Below, piece after piece: positions 8,765-16,553 of a stretch of DNA of 64,000 nucleotides. Under the pieces are notes generated by a model that was given only the letters and a program-made list of their open reading frames with translations, was not told where the DNA came from and did no database searches. The stretch is from NCBI RefSeq assembly GCF_017916365.1, contig NZ_JAFMSU010000003.1, positions 682,001 through 746,000 of the forward strand. Reading direction: 5' to 3'. This stretch comes from Rufibacter roseolus (GTDB lineage Bacteria; Bacteroidota; Bacteroidia; Cytophagales; Hymenobacteraceae). Each line of letters opens with the position of its first letter. The stretch's first letter is position 1. The position numbers and the translations under genes are program-made.

Positions 8765-8862
8765 GGAATCATTGGTTTTATGGGTGCCCCACCGGCATTA
8801 CACCCGTGGAACATGTATTTCAAGAGCTCTGCGGCCCTTCAACTCCCTCAGGCTTTTCACCT

Positions 8863-8898
8863 ATTTTAAGCCCGGTTTCTAGAAAACAGCCCTGAAAC
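8863..8898. repeat. 36-nt palindromic repeat
   Basis: Left TTTTAAGCCCGGTTTCT, right AGAAAACAGCCCTGAAAC. It is 34 bp past the purD stop. Confidence 0.7.
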
Positions 8899-8931
8899 CC
8901 GGGAACAATCGACGGAGCCGGATTTTTGTTT

Positions 8932-10236
8932 TTACAGTTGCTGGGCTAAAAACCGTTTCAAGTCAAACCCGATGTCGCGGCGGTAGTTGCGGCCTTCCCA
9001 GGTGATCTGCTCAGCGGCGATGTTGGCTTTCTCCAGCGCTTCTTCCATGTCCTGGCCCAAGGCCGTCACGGCAATCACGCGGCCACCATCGGTGACAATC
9101 TGTCCGGAGTGGGTCTGTTTGGTACCGGCATGGAAACAGAGGGTGTTTTCTGGTAAGGCTGTCTGCAAACCGCTGATCTCTTTTCCTTTTTCATAGTCTC
9201 CGGGATAACCGCCGGATACCAGGAAAATGGTGGTAGCCGAGCGTGAGTCCACCTCCAGTTGGAACTGACCAAGTTCGTGGTCATGCAGCGCCCGGAAAAG
9301 CTCAAACAGATCTGAGTTGATGCGGGGCAGAATGGCCTCTGTCTCTGGGTCGCCCAGGCGCACGTTGTACTCAATCACGTACGGGTCGCCGTTGGTGTTC
9401 ATCAACCCGATGAACAGGAAACCGGTGTACGGGATGCCTTCCTGCTGTAAGCCCTGCAAGGTGGGCTCAATAATGCGCTGGCGCACTTTGTTCATAAAGG
9501 CATCATCGGCGAACGGCACAGGGGAAACGGCGCCCATACCGCCAGTATTGAGGCCGGTATCGCCTTCCCCAATGCGCTTATAGTCCTTAGCCTCAGGCAG
9601 GAGCACGTACTCTTTACCATCGGTGAGAATGAACGCCGAAAGCTCAATACCCTGCAGGAATTCCTCTACTACCACTTTGCTGCCGGCCGCCCCAAACTGG
9701 TTCCCCTGGAGCATGCCGGTCAGGGCCGCACGGGCTTCTTCAAAATTCTGTGCGATGACCACACCCTTGCCGGCGGCAAGCCCATCAGCTTTGAGTACTA
9801 CGGGGTACGGGTGGTTCTGCAGGTAGGTAATACCCTGGTCAAAGGTCTGGGCGGTGAACGTCTCGTAGCGAGCGGTTGGAATGCCGTACTTGAGTAGGAA
9901 CTTCTTGGAAAAATCTTTGCTGCCTTCCAGCTGGGCACCGGCTTTGCGCGGCCCCACCACCAGGATGTGTTGCAGGTAATCCCGCTCCGCGAAATAATCT
10001 GCGATACCCTCTACCAGTGCCGCCTCCTGGCCTACCACCAGCATCATGATGTTGAAATCAGTGGCGAACTTGGCCAGTTCCTCAAAATCAGTGATAGAGA
10101 TGTCAACGTTGGTGGCAATCTGGGCTGTACCCGCATTACCGGGAGCTACAAAGATTCTTTCAGAATAAGGGCTTTGGCTAATCTTCCAGGCCAGGGCGTG
10201 CTCACGGCCGCCCGCTCCTATTATCAGTACGTTCAT
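8932..10236 (-). CDS. purD: Phosphoribosylamine--glycine ligase
   Basis: 434 aa from the ATG at 10234-10236. The open frame continues 44 codons upstream but with a non-homologous leader. It catalyses ATP-dependent ligation of glycine to phosphoribosylamine, the second step of purine synthesis. Marks are the N-terminal MNVLIIGAGGREHALAWK, the ATP-grasp loop LKADGLAAGKGVVIA and the metal/phosphate motif RLGDPETEAILPR. No other pur genes are adjacent, as is usual for scattered purine genes in this phylum. Complete. Confidence 0.96.
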   Translation of the reverse strand: MNVLIIGAGGREHALAWKISQSPYSERIFVAPGNAGTAQIATNVDISITDFEELAKFATDFNIMMLVVGQEAALVEGIADYFAERDYLQHILVVGPRKAGAQLEGSKDFSKKFLLKYGIPTARYETFTAQTFDQGITYLQNHPYPVVLKADGLAAGKGVVIAQNFEEARAALTGMLQGNQFGAAGSKVVVEEFLQGIELSAFILTDGKEYVLLPEAKDYKRIGEGDTGLNTGGMGAVSPVPFADDAFMNKVRQRIIEPTLQGLQQEGIPYTGFLFIGLMNTNGDPYVIEYNVRLGDPETEAILPRINSDLFELFRALHDHELGQFQLEVDSRSATTIFLVSGGYPGDYEKGKEISGLQTALPENTLCFHAGTKQTHSGQIVTDGGRVIAVTALGQDMEEALEKANIAAEQITWEGRNYRRDIGFDLKRFLAQQL

Positions 10237-10345
10237 ACAAGCAGGGTTTAAGCCTGGGCAAGGCACAGGCAAGTACAGAGATACGGTTCCGCCGTTTCGG
10301 GGCAATTTATTATAAAACACCACTAAAATGGTGCCACATAACAGA

Positions 10346-10381
10346 AACAGAAAAGCAGGTACTGCCACCTGCTTTTCTGTT
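10346..10381 (-). terminator. recQ terminator
   Basis: 15-bp stem AACAGAAAAGCAGGT / ACCTGCTTTTCTGTT with loop ACTGCC, just after the recQ stop on the minus strand. Confidence 0.8.
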
Positions 10382-10390
10382 TTCTACATC

Positions 10391-12568
10391 TTAGTTCGCG
10401 TATTTAGAGAGGAATTTGATCCGCATGAGACGGAGGTCATCCTCGGTATAATCATCGGTGCCCAGTTCTTTGATGGCGGCGGCCATGTTGTCTGTGGTGG
10501 CACTCATGAAATAGTCAATCACTTCCTGCTGACGGTCATCATCCAGCACCCCGTCTATGTAGTAGTCCAGGTTAAGCTTGGTACCGGAGTAGCAGATATG
10601 CTCAATCTCCTCAATGAGCTCAGACATGGTGAGGCCTTTGGACGAGGCGATCTCTTCCAGGTCCATCTTCTTGTCTATCTGCTGGATGACGTAGATTTTG
10701 AGCTTTGACTTGTTCACCGTGGTCTTCACCACCACATCGGCGGCGGTCACGATGTCATTCTCCTCCACGTATTTGGAGATCAGTTCCAGGAAGGGCTTCC
10801 CAAACTTCTGCACCTTGCCCATACCCACCCCGGCAATGTGCGCCAGGTCTTCTTTGGTGGTAGGGTATGTGGTAGCCATCTCTTTGATGGACGGGTCCTG
10901 GAATAGCACATAGGGCGGCAGGTTCATGTCCTTGGCCAGCTTCTTGCGCAGTGCCTTGAGCAGGTCAAAGAGAACCGCGTCATGGCCGGCGGCGGCCTGC
11001 GTTTCCTCCTTCTCCTCTTCCTGCTGCACTTCCTCGTCAAAGTTGTGGTCTTTGGCGAATTTGATGGAGTGCGGGCTTTCTAAGAAATCTTCACCTTTAT
11101 CTGTGATTTTCAAAGTTCCTACGTTTTCAATGTCTTTCTCCAAAAAGTCAAACAAAAGGGCTTGCCGGATAATTGAATTCCAGAACTGGGGCTCCTGCTC
11201 CTTGCCTACGCCAAACACTTCCAGTTGATCGTGGCTGTAGCTTTCTACATATTGGTCTTTGAACCCAATGAGCACATTGACCAGGTGATCTATGCCAAAA
11301 CGCTGGTTTGTCTGCACCACCGCCTTTAAAGCGTAGGTGAGTTCCTGCTCGGCCTCAAATTTCTCTTTAGGGTGTACGCAGTTGTCGCAGAACCCGCAGT
11401 CTTTGTCATACTGCTCACCAAAGTAGTGCAGCAGCTGGCGCCGGCGGCAAACCGCTGAGTCGGCGTAAGACGCCATCTCCTGTAATAATAACTTAGAATT
11501 GTCGCGTTCGGTTACAGGCTTGTCTTTGCTGAATTTCTCCAGCTTCACAATGTCATCGTAACTGTAGAACATGAGGCAGTTCCCCTCCAATCCGTCGCGT
11601 CCGCCGCGGCCGGTTTCCTGGTAGTAGCCTTCAATAGACTTAGGCGTGTCATAGTGGATCACGAACCGGACATCGGGTTTGTCAATCCCCATCCCGAAGG
11701 CAATAGTAGCCACAATCACATCCACGTCCTCATTGAGGAAAGCGTCCTGGTTGGCCATGCGCACGTTGGAGTCCAGTCCGGCGTGGTACGGCAGCGCTTT
11801 GATGTCGTTTACCTGCAGCAGCTCGGCAATCTCCTCTACCTTCTTGCGGCTCAGGCAATAGATAATCCCACTTTTGCCTTTGTGCTTTTTAATGTACTGG
11901 ATAAGCTGCTTTTTGGTATTGTGTTTAGGTCTTACCTCATAGTACAAATTTGTACGATTGAAAGAGGACTTGAACACGGAGGCATCGTCCATCTGCAGGT
12001 TTTTCTGGATGTCCAGCTGCACTTTGGGCGTGGCGGTGGCGGTCAGGGCAATGATAGGCAGGTTGCCTATGTTGTCAATGATACCTCTGATCTTGCGGTA
12101 CTCCGGCCTGAAGTCATGCCCCCACTCAGAGATACAGTGGGCTTCGTCAATGGCTACAAACGCGATTTTGGCTTGTTTCAGAAAATCCAGGGTATCTTCT
12201 TTGGTGAGGGACTCGGGTGCTACGTAGAGCAGTTTCACGTCGCCGCTCACCGTTTCCTTTTTCACCTTGTTCATCTCCGCCTTGGAGAGCGTGGAGTTCA
12301 GGAACTGGGCGTTCACCCCAAAAGCGTTCAACTGGTCCACCTGGTTTTTCATGAGCGCAATAAGCGGGGAAATCACAATAGCCGTGCCTTCCATGGCCAG
12401 GGCGGGCAACTGGTAGCAAAGTGACTTTCCGGCACCGGTTGGCATGATCACAAAGGTGTTCTTGCCGGCCATGATGTTCTCTATAATCGCCTCCTGGTTG
12501 CCCCTGAATTGACTATAGCCGAAAACTTCCTTTAATTTGTTCTTTAATGATTCTTGTTTTACTAACAT
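10391..12568 (-). CDS. recQ: ATP-dependent DNA helicase RecQ
   Basis: 725 aa from the ATG at 12566-12568 (MLVKQESLKNKLKEVFGYSQFRGNQ). The frame is open to 13123, but that extension runs antisense through the isomerase gene. It is a 3'-5' helicase for recombination and repair. Walker A is MPTGAGKSLCYQLPAL, the DEAH box AIDEAHCISEWGHDFRP, and motif VI QETGRGGRDGLEG. The RecQ zinc site is CRRRQLLHYFGEQYDKDC with CGFCDNC. A winged-helix RQC domain, an HRDC domain (ALRKKLAKDMNLPPYVLF) and a further acidic C-terminal helical segment follow. The length fits Bacteroidota RecQ. It is divergent from the isomerase gene with a short shared promoter region. Confidence 0.96.
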   Translation of the reverse strand: MLVKQESLKNKLKEVFGYSQFRGNQEAIIENIMAGKNTFVIMPTGAGKSLCYQLPALAMEGTAIVISPLIALMKNQVDQLNAFGVNAQFLNSTLSKAEMNKVKKETVSGDVKLLYVAPESLTKEDTLDFLKQAKIAFVAIDEAHCISEWGHDFRPEYRKIRGIIDNIGNLPIIALTATATPKVQLDIQKNLQMDDASVFKSSFNRTNLYYEVRPKHNTKKQLIQYIKKHKGKSGIIYCLSRKKVEEIAELLQVNDIKALPYHAGLDSNVRMANQDAFLNEDVDVIVATIAFGMGIDKPDVRFVIHYDTPKSIEGYYQETGRGGRDGLEGNCLMFYSYDDIVKLEKFSKDKPVTERDNSKLLLQEMASYADSAVCRRRQLLHYFGEQYDKDCGFCDNCVHPKEKFEAEQELTYALKAVVQTNQRFGIDHLVNVLIGFKDQYVESYSHDQLEVFGVGKEQEPQFWNSIIRQALLFDFLEKDIENVGTLKITDKGEDFLESPHSIKFAKDHNFDEEVQQEEEKEETQAAAGHDAVLFDLLKALRKKLAKDMNLPPYVLFQDPSIKEMATTYPTTKEDLAHIAGVGMGKVQKFGKPFLELISKYVEENDIVTAADVVVKTTVNKSKLKIYVIQQIDKKMDLEEIASSKGLTMSELIEEIEHICYSGTKLNLDYYIDGVLDDDRQQEVIDYFMSATTDNMAAAIKELGTDDYTEDDLRLMRIKFLSKYAN

Positions 12569-12627
12569 GTAATATGCTTGTTGTGAGAAACAAGGGTTTG
12601 TACTTTCTGTTGTTGTCTTGTCTAATA

Positions 12628-12662
12628 CAAATCTAACTTGAATATCACGAAAAATATCAAAA
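12628..12662 (-). promoter_or_regulatory. Candidate recQ promoter
   Basis: On the minus strand, TAGATTTG (complement of 12628-12635) matches the TAnnTTTG -7 box. TTTTG (complement of 12658-12662) lies 22 bases upstream, as expected for a -33 box. It would start transcription about 50 bases before the recQ ATG, and it overlaps the start of the isomerase gene. Confidence 0.4.
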
Positions 12663-13606
12663 GCATCGCAAAAAAAGTGTTGGAAGAGGAAGCCACCGCA
12701 ATCCTTAAACTCGCTGATTATATCAATGAGGATTTTGAGGCGTGCGTACAGGCAATTCTGGCCATCAAAGGCCGTGTGGTGGTCACGGGCATTGGCAAAA
12801 GCGCCAACATCGCCTCCAAAATTGTGGCCACGCTCAACTCTACCGGCACTCCGGCCCTTTTCATGCACGCCGCCGATGCCATACACGGGGACCTGGGCAT
12901 GATCCAGGCCGATGATTTCGTGATCTGCCTTTCCAAAAGCGGCAACACCCCAGAGATTAAAGTTCTGGTGCCGCTGCTCAAGCGCAAAGGCACCCAGTTG
13001 GCGGCCCTGGTGTCTAACGTAGATTCCTACCTGGCCCAGCAGTCTGATTTCATCCTGAACGCCACCATTGAGCGCGAAGCTTGCCCCAATAACCTGGCGC
13101 CTACTACCAGCACTACCGCGCACTTAGCTTTAGGTGATGCCCTGGCCGTTTGCCTTTTAGAGTCGCGCAACTTCAGCAAAGAGGATTTTGGGGCCCTGCA
13201 CCCCGGTGGCTCCCTGGGCAAGCGGCTTTACCTTAAGGTAGGTGATATCTACTCACTTAACGCCGCGCCGCAGGTGAACACCGGTGCCACCCTAAAAGAG
13301 ATCATTATTGAAATCTCCTCAAAACGACTGGGGGCTACTGCGGTTCTGGATAATTCTGGTAACTTAACGGGTATTATCACCGACGGGGACTTACGGCGCA
13401 TGCTCTCCAACTTTGAGAATCTGACGGGTATTACGGCCGCAGACATCATGACCCCTTCGCCGCTCACCATCGATTGTGATGAATATGCCGTAGAAGCCTT
13501 AGCCACGATGCAGAAGAAAAACATTACACAACTCATTGTCACCAAGAACGGCACTTTCACCGGTTTTGTGCACCTGCATGATTTACTTAAAGAAGGATTA
13601 GTATAA
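12638..13606 (+). CDS. kdsD: KpsF/GutQ-type sugar-phosphate isomerase (arabinose-5-phosphate isomerase)
   Basis: 322 aa. The start is a TTG at 12638; there is no in-frame ATG until residue 75 or so, and the resulting N-terminus aligns with the family. A SIS domain (about 30-180: VVVTGIGKSANIASKIVATLNSTGTPALF, CLSKSGNTPEI) is followed by the ALHPGGSLGKRL signature and two CBS domains (about 205-320). The family interconverts ribulose-5-phosphate and arabinose-5-phosphate, the first step to the Kdo sugar of LPS. Its stop lies one base before the ManC-like gene, so the two are cotranscribed and probably both serve surface polysaccharide synthesis. KdsD versus another sugar-phosphate isomerase cannot be separated by sight. 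Confidence 0.88.
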   Translation: MNITKNIKSIAKKVLEEEATAILKLADYINEDFEACVQAILAIKGRVVVTGIGKSANIASKIVATLNSTGTPALFMHAADAIHGDLGMIQADDFVICLSKSGNTPEIKVLVPLLKRKGTQLAALVSNVDSYLAQQSDFILNATIEREACPNNLAPTTSTTAHLALGDALAVCLLESRNFSKEDFGALHPGGSLGKRLYLKVGDIYSLNAAPQVNTGATLKEIIIEISSKRLGATAVLDNSGNLTGIITDGDLRRMLSNFENLTGITAADIMTPSPLTIDCDEYAVEALATMQKKNITQLIVTKNGTFTGFVHLHDLLKEGLV

Positions 13607-13607
13607 A

Positions 13608-14684
13608 ATGAACGACAATACCTATGTGGTAATCATGGCAGGTGGCATTGGGAGCCGCTTCTGGCCGTTTAGTAGGGTAAGTCATCCCAAGCAATTCCAT
13701 GATGTACTGGGCATTGGCGAAAGCATGATTCAAACCACCGTGAAACGGTTCCAGGACATTTGCCCCCCGGAGAACGTTTTCGTGGTTACGCACCGTGACT
13801 ATGACAGCCTGGTACGGGACCACCTGCCGGAACTCACCGATAACCAGATCCTGCTGGAGCCCATTGGCAGAAACACCGCCGCCTGCATTGCCTACGCCTG
13901 CTTTAAGATAGCCAAGCGCAACCCCAACGCCAATATTGTGATTGCCCCGGCAGACCACGTGATCCTGCGCGAAGAGTCTTTCAAGAACTGCGTGCGCGAA
14001 GCCCTGGCGGCCACTGCCGAAAACGAGATCCTGGTGACCCTGGGTATCAAACCTACCCGTCCGCATACCGGCTACGGTTACATCCAGTTTATTGACGATG
14101 AGCAGAACAGCCTCAAGAAGGTAAAAACGTTCACCGAGAAGCCCTCGCTGGAGATTGCCCAGATGTTCCTGGACAGCGGCGAGTTTGTCTGGAACGCCGG
14201 TATTTTCATCTGGAACGCCCAAGCCATTGTAAAAGCTTTCCACCAGTACCTGGGCGACATGGCCGAGACCTTTGACGAAGGCATCCCCGTGCTGGACACC
14301 GACCAGGAAGAGGCATTCATCAACCGAGCTTACTCCCATTGCCGTAACATCTCCATTGACTACGGCATCATGGAGAAAGCCGATAACGTGTTTGTGATTC
14401 TGGGTGATTTTGGCTGGTCTGATCTGGGCAGTTGGGACTCACTCTACAGCCTGTCTGAGAAAACCCCCGAGGGTAACGTCATTGAAGGAAACGTGCTGGC
14501 CTACGATGTCAAGAACTGCATCATTAAAACCCCGGCAAACCAACTGGTGGTGCTGCAAGGCTTAGAAGACTATATTGTGGCCGCCCATGACAACGTGTTC
14601 ATGGTCTGCCGCCGCGAAGACGAGCAAAAAGTAAAAGACTTCGTGGCCGATGCCAAGGCCATGAAAGGCCAGAACTTCATCTAA
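13608..14684 (+). CDS. manC: Mannose-1-phosphate guanylyltransferase
   Basis: 358 aa nucleotidyltransferase. The N-terminal signature VIMAGGIGSRFWPFSRVSHPKQF binds GTP and Mg2+, and the sugar-phosphate region includes TFTEKPSLEIAQMFL and FVWNAGIFIWN. It makes GDP-mannose from mannose-1-phosphate and GTP, the precursor of GDP-fucose and mannosylated glycans. It lacks the C-terminal isomerase domain of bifunctional ManC, so it is the monofunctional type. It starts one base after the isomerase stop and ends at a perfect 20-bp terminator. Confidence 0.92.
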   Translation: MNDNTYVVIMAGGIGSRFWPFSRVSHPKQFHDVLGIGESMIQTTVKRFQDICPPENVFVVTHRDYDSLVRDHLPELTDNQILLEPIGRNTAACIAYACFKIAKRNPNANIVIAPADHVILREESFKNCVREALAATAENEILVTLGIKPTRPHTGYGYIQFIDDEQNSLKKVKTFTEKPSLEIAQMFLDSGEFVWNAGIFIWNAQAIVKAFHQYLGDMAETFDEGIPVLDTDQEEAFINRAYSHCRNISIDYGIMEKADNVFVILGDFGWSDLGSWDSLYSLSEKTPEGNVIEGNVLAYDVKNCIIKTPANQLVVLQGLEDYIVAAHDNVFMVCRREDEQKVKDFVADAKAMKGQNFI

Positions 14685-14700
14685 GATTCCTTTCTCCTAT

Positions 14701-14745
14701 AAAAAGCGTCGGGGCTCCTGCAAACCAGGAGCCCCGACGCTTTTT
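14701..14745 (+). terminator. Terminator after manC
   Basis: Perfect 20-bp stem AAAAAGCGTCGGGGCTCCTG with its complement, loop CAAAC, T run on both strands. It probably also serves the convergent lipoprotein gene. Confidence 0.9.
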
Positions 14746-14763
14746 ATGTTATTGCTGAAATTC

Positions 14764-15171
14764 TTACTCCGGCTGCTGCAACCTCAACCTGTATACATCT
14801 GTGATATCGCCGCGCTTGCGGGTAAAGGTAACCTCCTGGTTTTGGGTGCTCACAACGTAGGCACCATCCAGAATCAACGTCCAGTCAAACTCCGCGGTCC
14901 AGAAGGAATTATCCTTGAACACTATCTCCTGTCCTTCCACGTGGTAGGTGCCCTGCCCAATGGCCGGGTATTTCACGTGGTCACTGCTTCCAGAAAATGA
15001 AACTCCGTCTAAAACCAAAGTGACATTGGCGACATCATAATCTGCGGTTGGGCTTGACCTCTGGAACTGCCCCACATAGGTTCCACTGGGCAGCATGGCA
15101 GGCTCCTCGTCTTTGTCAAAGCAGGAAAACGAAAGGAAGGCCAGCAACAGGAGTAGTAAGTTCTTTTTCAT
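14764..15171 (-). CDS. Small predicted lipoprotein, unknown function
   Basis: 135 aa from the ATG at 15169-15171, chosen because it opens a clean signal peptide, MKKNLLLLLLAFLSFSC. The lipobox cysteine is residue 17, followed by acidic FDKDEEP. The mature part is beta-rich (GTYVGQFQRSS, VTLVLDGVSFSG, GTYHVEGQEIVFKDN), resembling small lipocalin-like or heat-resistant-lipoprotein barrels, but I do not recognise a family. It is likely anchored to the inner or outer membrane. It is convergent with manC. Confidence 0.7.
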   Translation of the reverse strand: MKKNLLLLLLAFLSFSCFDKDEEPAMLPSGTYVGQFQRSSPTADYDVANVTLVLDGVSFSGSSDHVKYPAIGQGTYHVEGQEIVFKDNSFWTAEFDWTLILDGAYVVSTQNQEVTFTRKRGDITDVYRLRLQQPE

Positions 15172-15400
15172 AAAAGTGGCTTTTTCTTCAAGACCCTGCC
15201 TAGAGTCAAAAGGCTGCATGAGCCTTTCCAAAGATCATGAATTTTTGACTGCTTTTCGCGATCAGCTAAATTCCATCCGGTTGGCCTTTGTGCTTGTTGA
15301 TAGTAACACCAACAAGGGCGAGGTATTGACAATATGAACCTGACTAGCTGACGAAATGAACCTGACCGTCAGATTTATCCCATAGAGGAACAAAATACAA

Positions 15401-15447
15401 AAAGCGCTTCAGGCCTGTTTTCCCAAAAACAGGCCCGAAGCGCTTTA
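15401..15447 (-). terminator. rlmB terminator containing the 36-nt repeat
   Basis: Outer stem AAAGCGCTTC / GAAGCGCTTT encloses a copy of the 36-nt palindrome (15407-15440) with arms AGGCCTGTTTT and AAAACAGGCC. The repeat and terminator are fused into one long hairpin. Confidence 0.75.
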
Positions 15448-15470
15448 TACTATAATCAAATACGTTAAGG

Positions 15471-16283
15471 CTATTCTGCTTTCCGCTGTCTCAGGGCTTC
15501 ATAGAGGATGATGCCGCTGGCCACCGATACGTTCAGAGACTGCACCTGGCCGATCATCGGGATTTTCACGCGCACATCGGCTCTCTTGAGGTACTCAGGG
15601 GAAATACCGTCTTCCTCGCTGCCCATGAGCACGGCAATAGGACCGGTCAAATCCACAGCGGCATCGGTGAGGTTATCATCGGCTTTCTCTGTACAGGCCA
15701 CCACCCTTATGCCTGATTGCTTCAAGAAATGCAGGGTGTCTTTGAGGTTGGGCTCGCGGCAAACCGGGATCAGGTTCAGGGCACCGGCTGAGGTTTTAAG
15801 GGCATCGGCGTTGATCTGGGCAGCTCCGCGGCTCGGAATCACAATAGCGTCCACGCCCATACACTCGGCGTTACGGGCAATCGCCCCGAAGTTCCGCACA
15901 TCGGTGATGCGGTCCAGCACCAGCAACAACGGATCTTTGCCCTTTTCAAAAAGAGAGGCCACAATCTCATCCAGCGGAGAATAGGAAATCGCGGAGAGGT
16001 AGGCCACAGCACCCTGGTGGTTCTTGCGAGTTAATTGGTCCAGCTTCTCATTGGGCACCAGGGAAATCGGAATCTGGGCCTCGCGCGCCAGCTCGGTGAT
16101 CTCCTGGCTGATGCTATGCTTGGTGCCTTTGAGCAGATAGATCTTCTCCATGGTCTTGCCGGCGTGCAAGGCTTCCAGTATCGGCCGCAGGCCGAACACC
16201 ATCTCCATTTTATCTACCTTGGGTTGGGTAAAGTGTCTTGGCTTGCCGCCGCCTTCTCTATCTCTGTAATTTCTGTTCTCCAT
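15471..16283 (-). CDS. rlmB: 23S rRNA (guanosine-2'-O)-methyltransferase, RlmB type
   Basis: 270 aa from the ATG at 16281-16283. A longer frame to 16334 adds only a non-homologous leader. It is a TrmH/SpoU-class methylase. The N-terminal substrate-binding domain runs from MVFGLRPILEALHAGK. The knotted catalytic domain has the three SPOUT motifs: VLDRITDVRNFGAIARNAE, VLMGSEEDGISPE and SLNVSVASGIILYEALR. It is predicted to 2'-O-methylate a guanosine in 23S rRNA. The first 30 residues are basic, glycine-rich and probably disordered. TrmH-family specificity is hard to assign by sequence alone, so the gene symbol is tentative. Confidence 0.88.
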   Translation of the reverse strand: MENRNYRDREGGGKPRHFTQPKVDKMEMVFGLRPILEALHAGKTMEKIYLLKGTKHSISQEITELAREAQIPISLVPNEKLDQLTRKNHQGAVAYLSAISYSPLDEIVASLFEKGKDPLLLVLDRITDVRNFGAIARNAECMGVDAIVIPSRGAAQINADALKTSAGALNLIPVCREPNLKDTLHFLKQSGIRVVACTEKADDNLTDAAVDLTGPIAVLMGSEEDGISPEYLKRADVRVKIPMIGQVQSLNVSVASGIILYEALRQRKAE

Positions 16284-16450
16284 GGATGTTATGCGTTGAT
16301 CTGCAGCCAGGCTGCTTTTCTGATTTGCCTGCAAAGGTAGCCGTATTTCCGCAGAAATGAAGCAGAAGCTTCCGCTCCCGGCTCAGGGCGTTCTGCCGGG
16401 CACCCTTTCCTACTTTCTGCTTCTTTGAAGTACGTAAGAACAGACCTCCT

Positions 16451-16486
16451 GTTTTTAACCTGGTTTTCTGAAAAGAAGCCGCAAAC
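16451..16486. repeat. 36-nt palindromic repeat
   Basis: GTTTTTAACCTGGTTTTCTG then AAAAGAAGCCGCAAAC. It lies between the DUF2723 gene and rlmB. Confidence 0.65.
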
Positions 16487-16505
16487 AGCAGTCTGGTGAA
16501 AAGCA

Positions 16506-16535
16506 GAAGGGCCGGATATTTCTACCCGGCCCTTC
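16506..16535 (-). terminator. Terminator after the DUF2723 gene
   Basis: 10-bp GC-rich stem GAAGGGCCGG / CCGGCCCTTC with a 10-base loop, 18 bp past the stop on the minus strand. The following T run is weak. Confidence 0.6.
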
Positions 16536-16553
16536 CGTTATAATCAATCCATC

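Noticed and set aside
11654-12424. 256-codon plus-strand open frame over recQ
   Set aside because: Antisense shadow of the helicase domain.
12569-13123. N-terminal extension of the recQ frame (185 codons upstream of MLVKQES)
   Set aside because: It runs antisense through the isomerase gene and does not look like a RecQ N-terminus, which normally starts shortly before the helicase domain.
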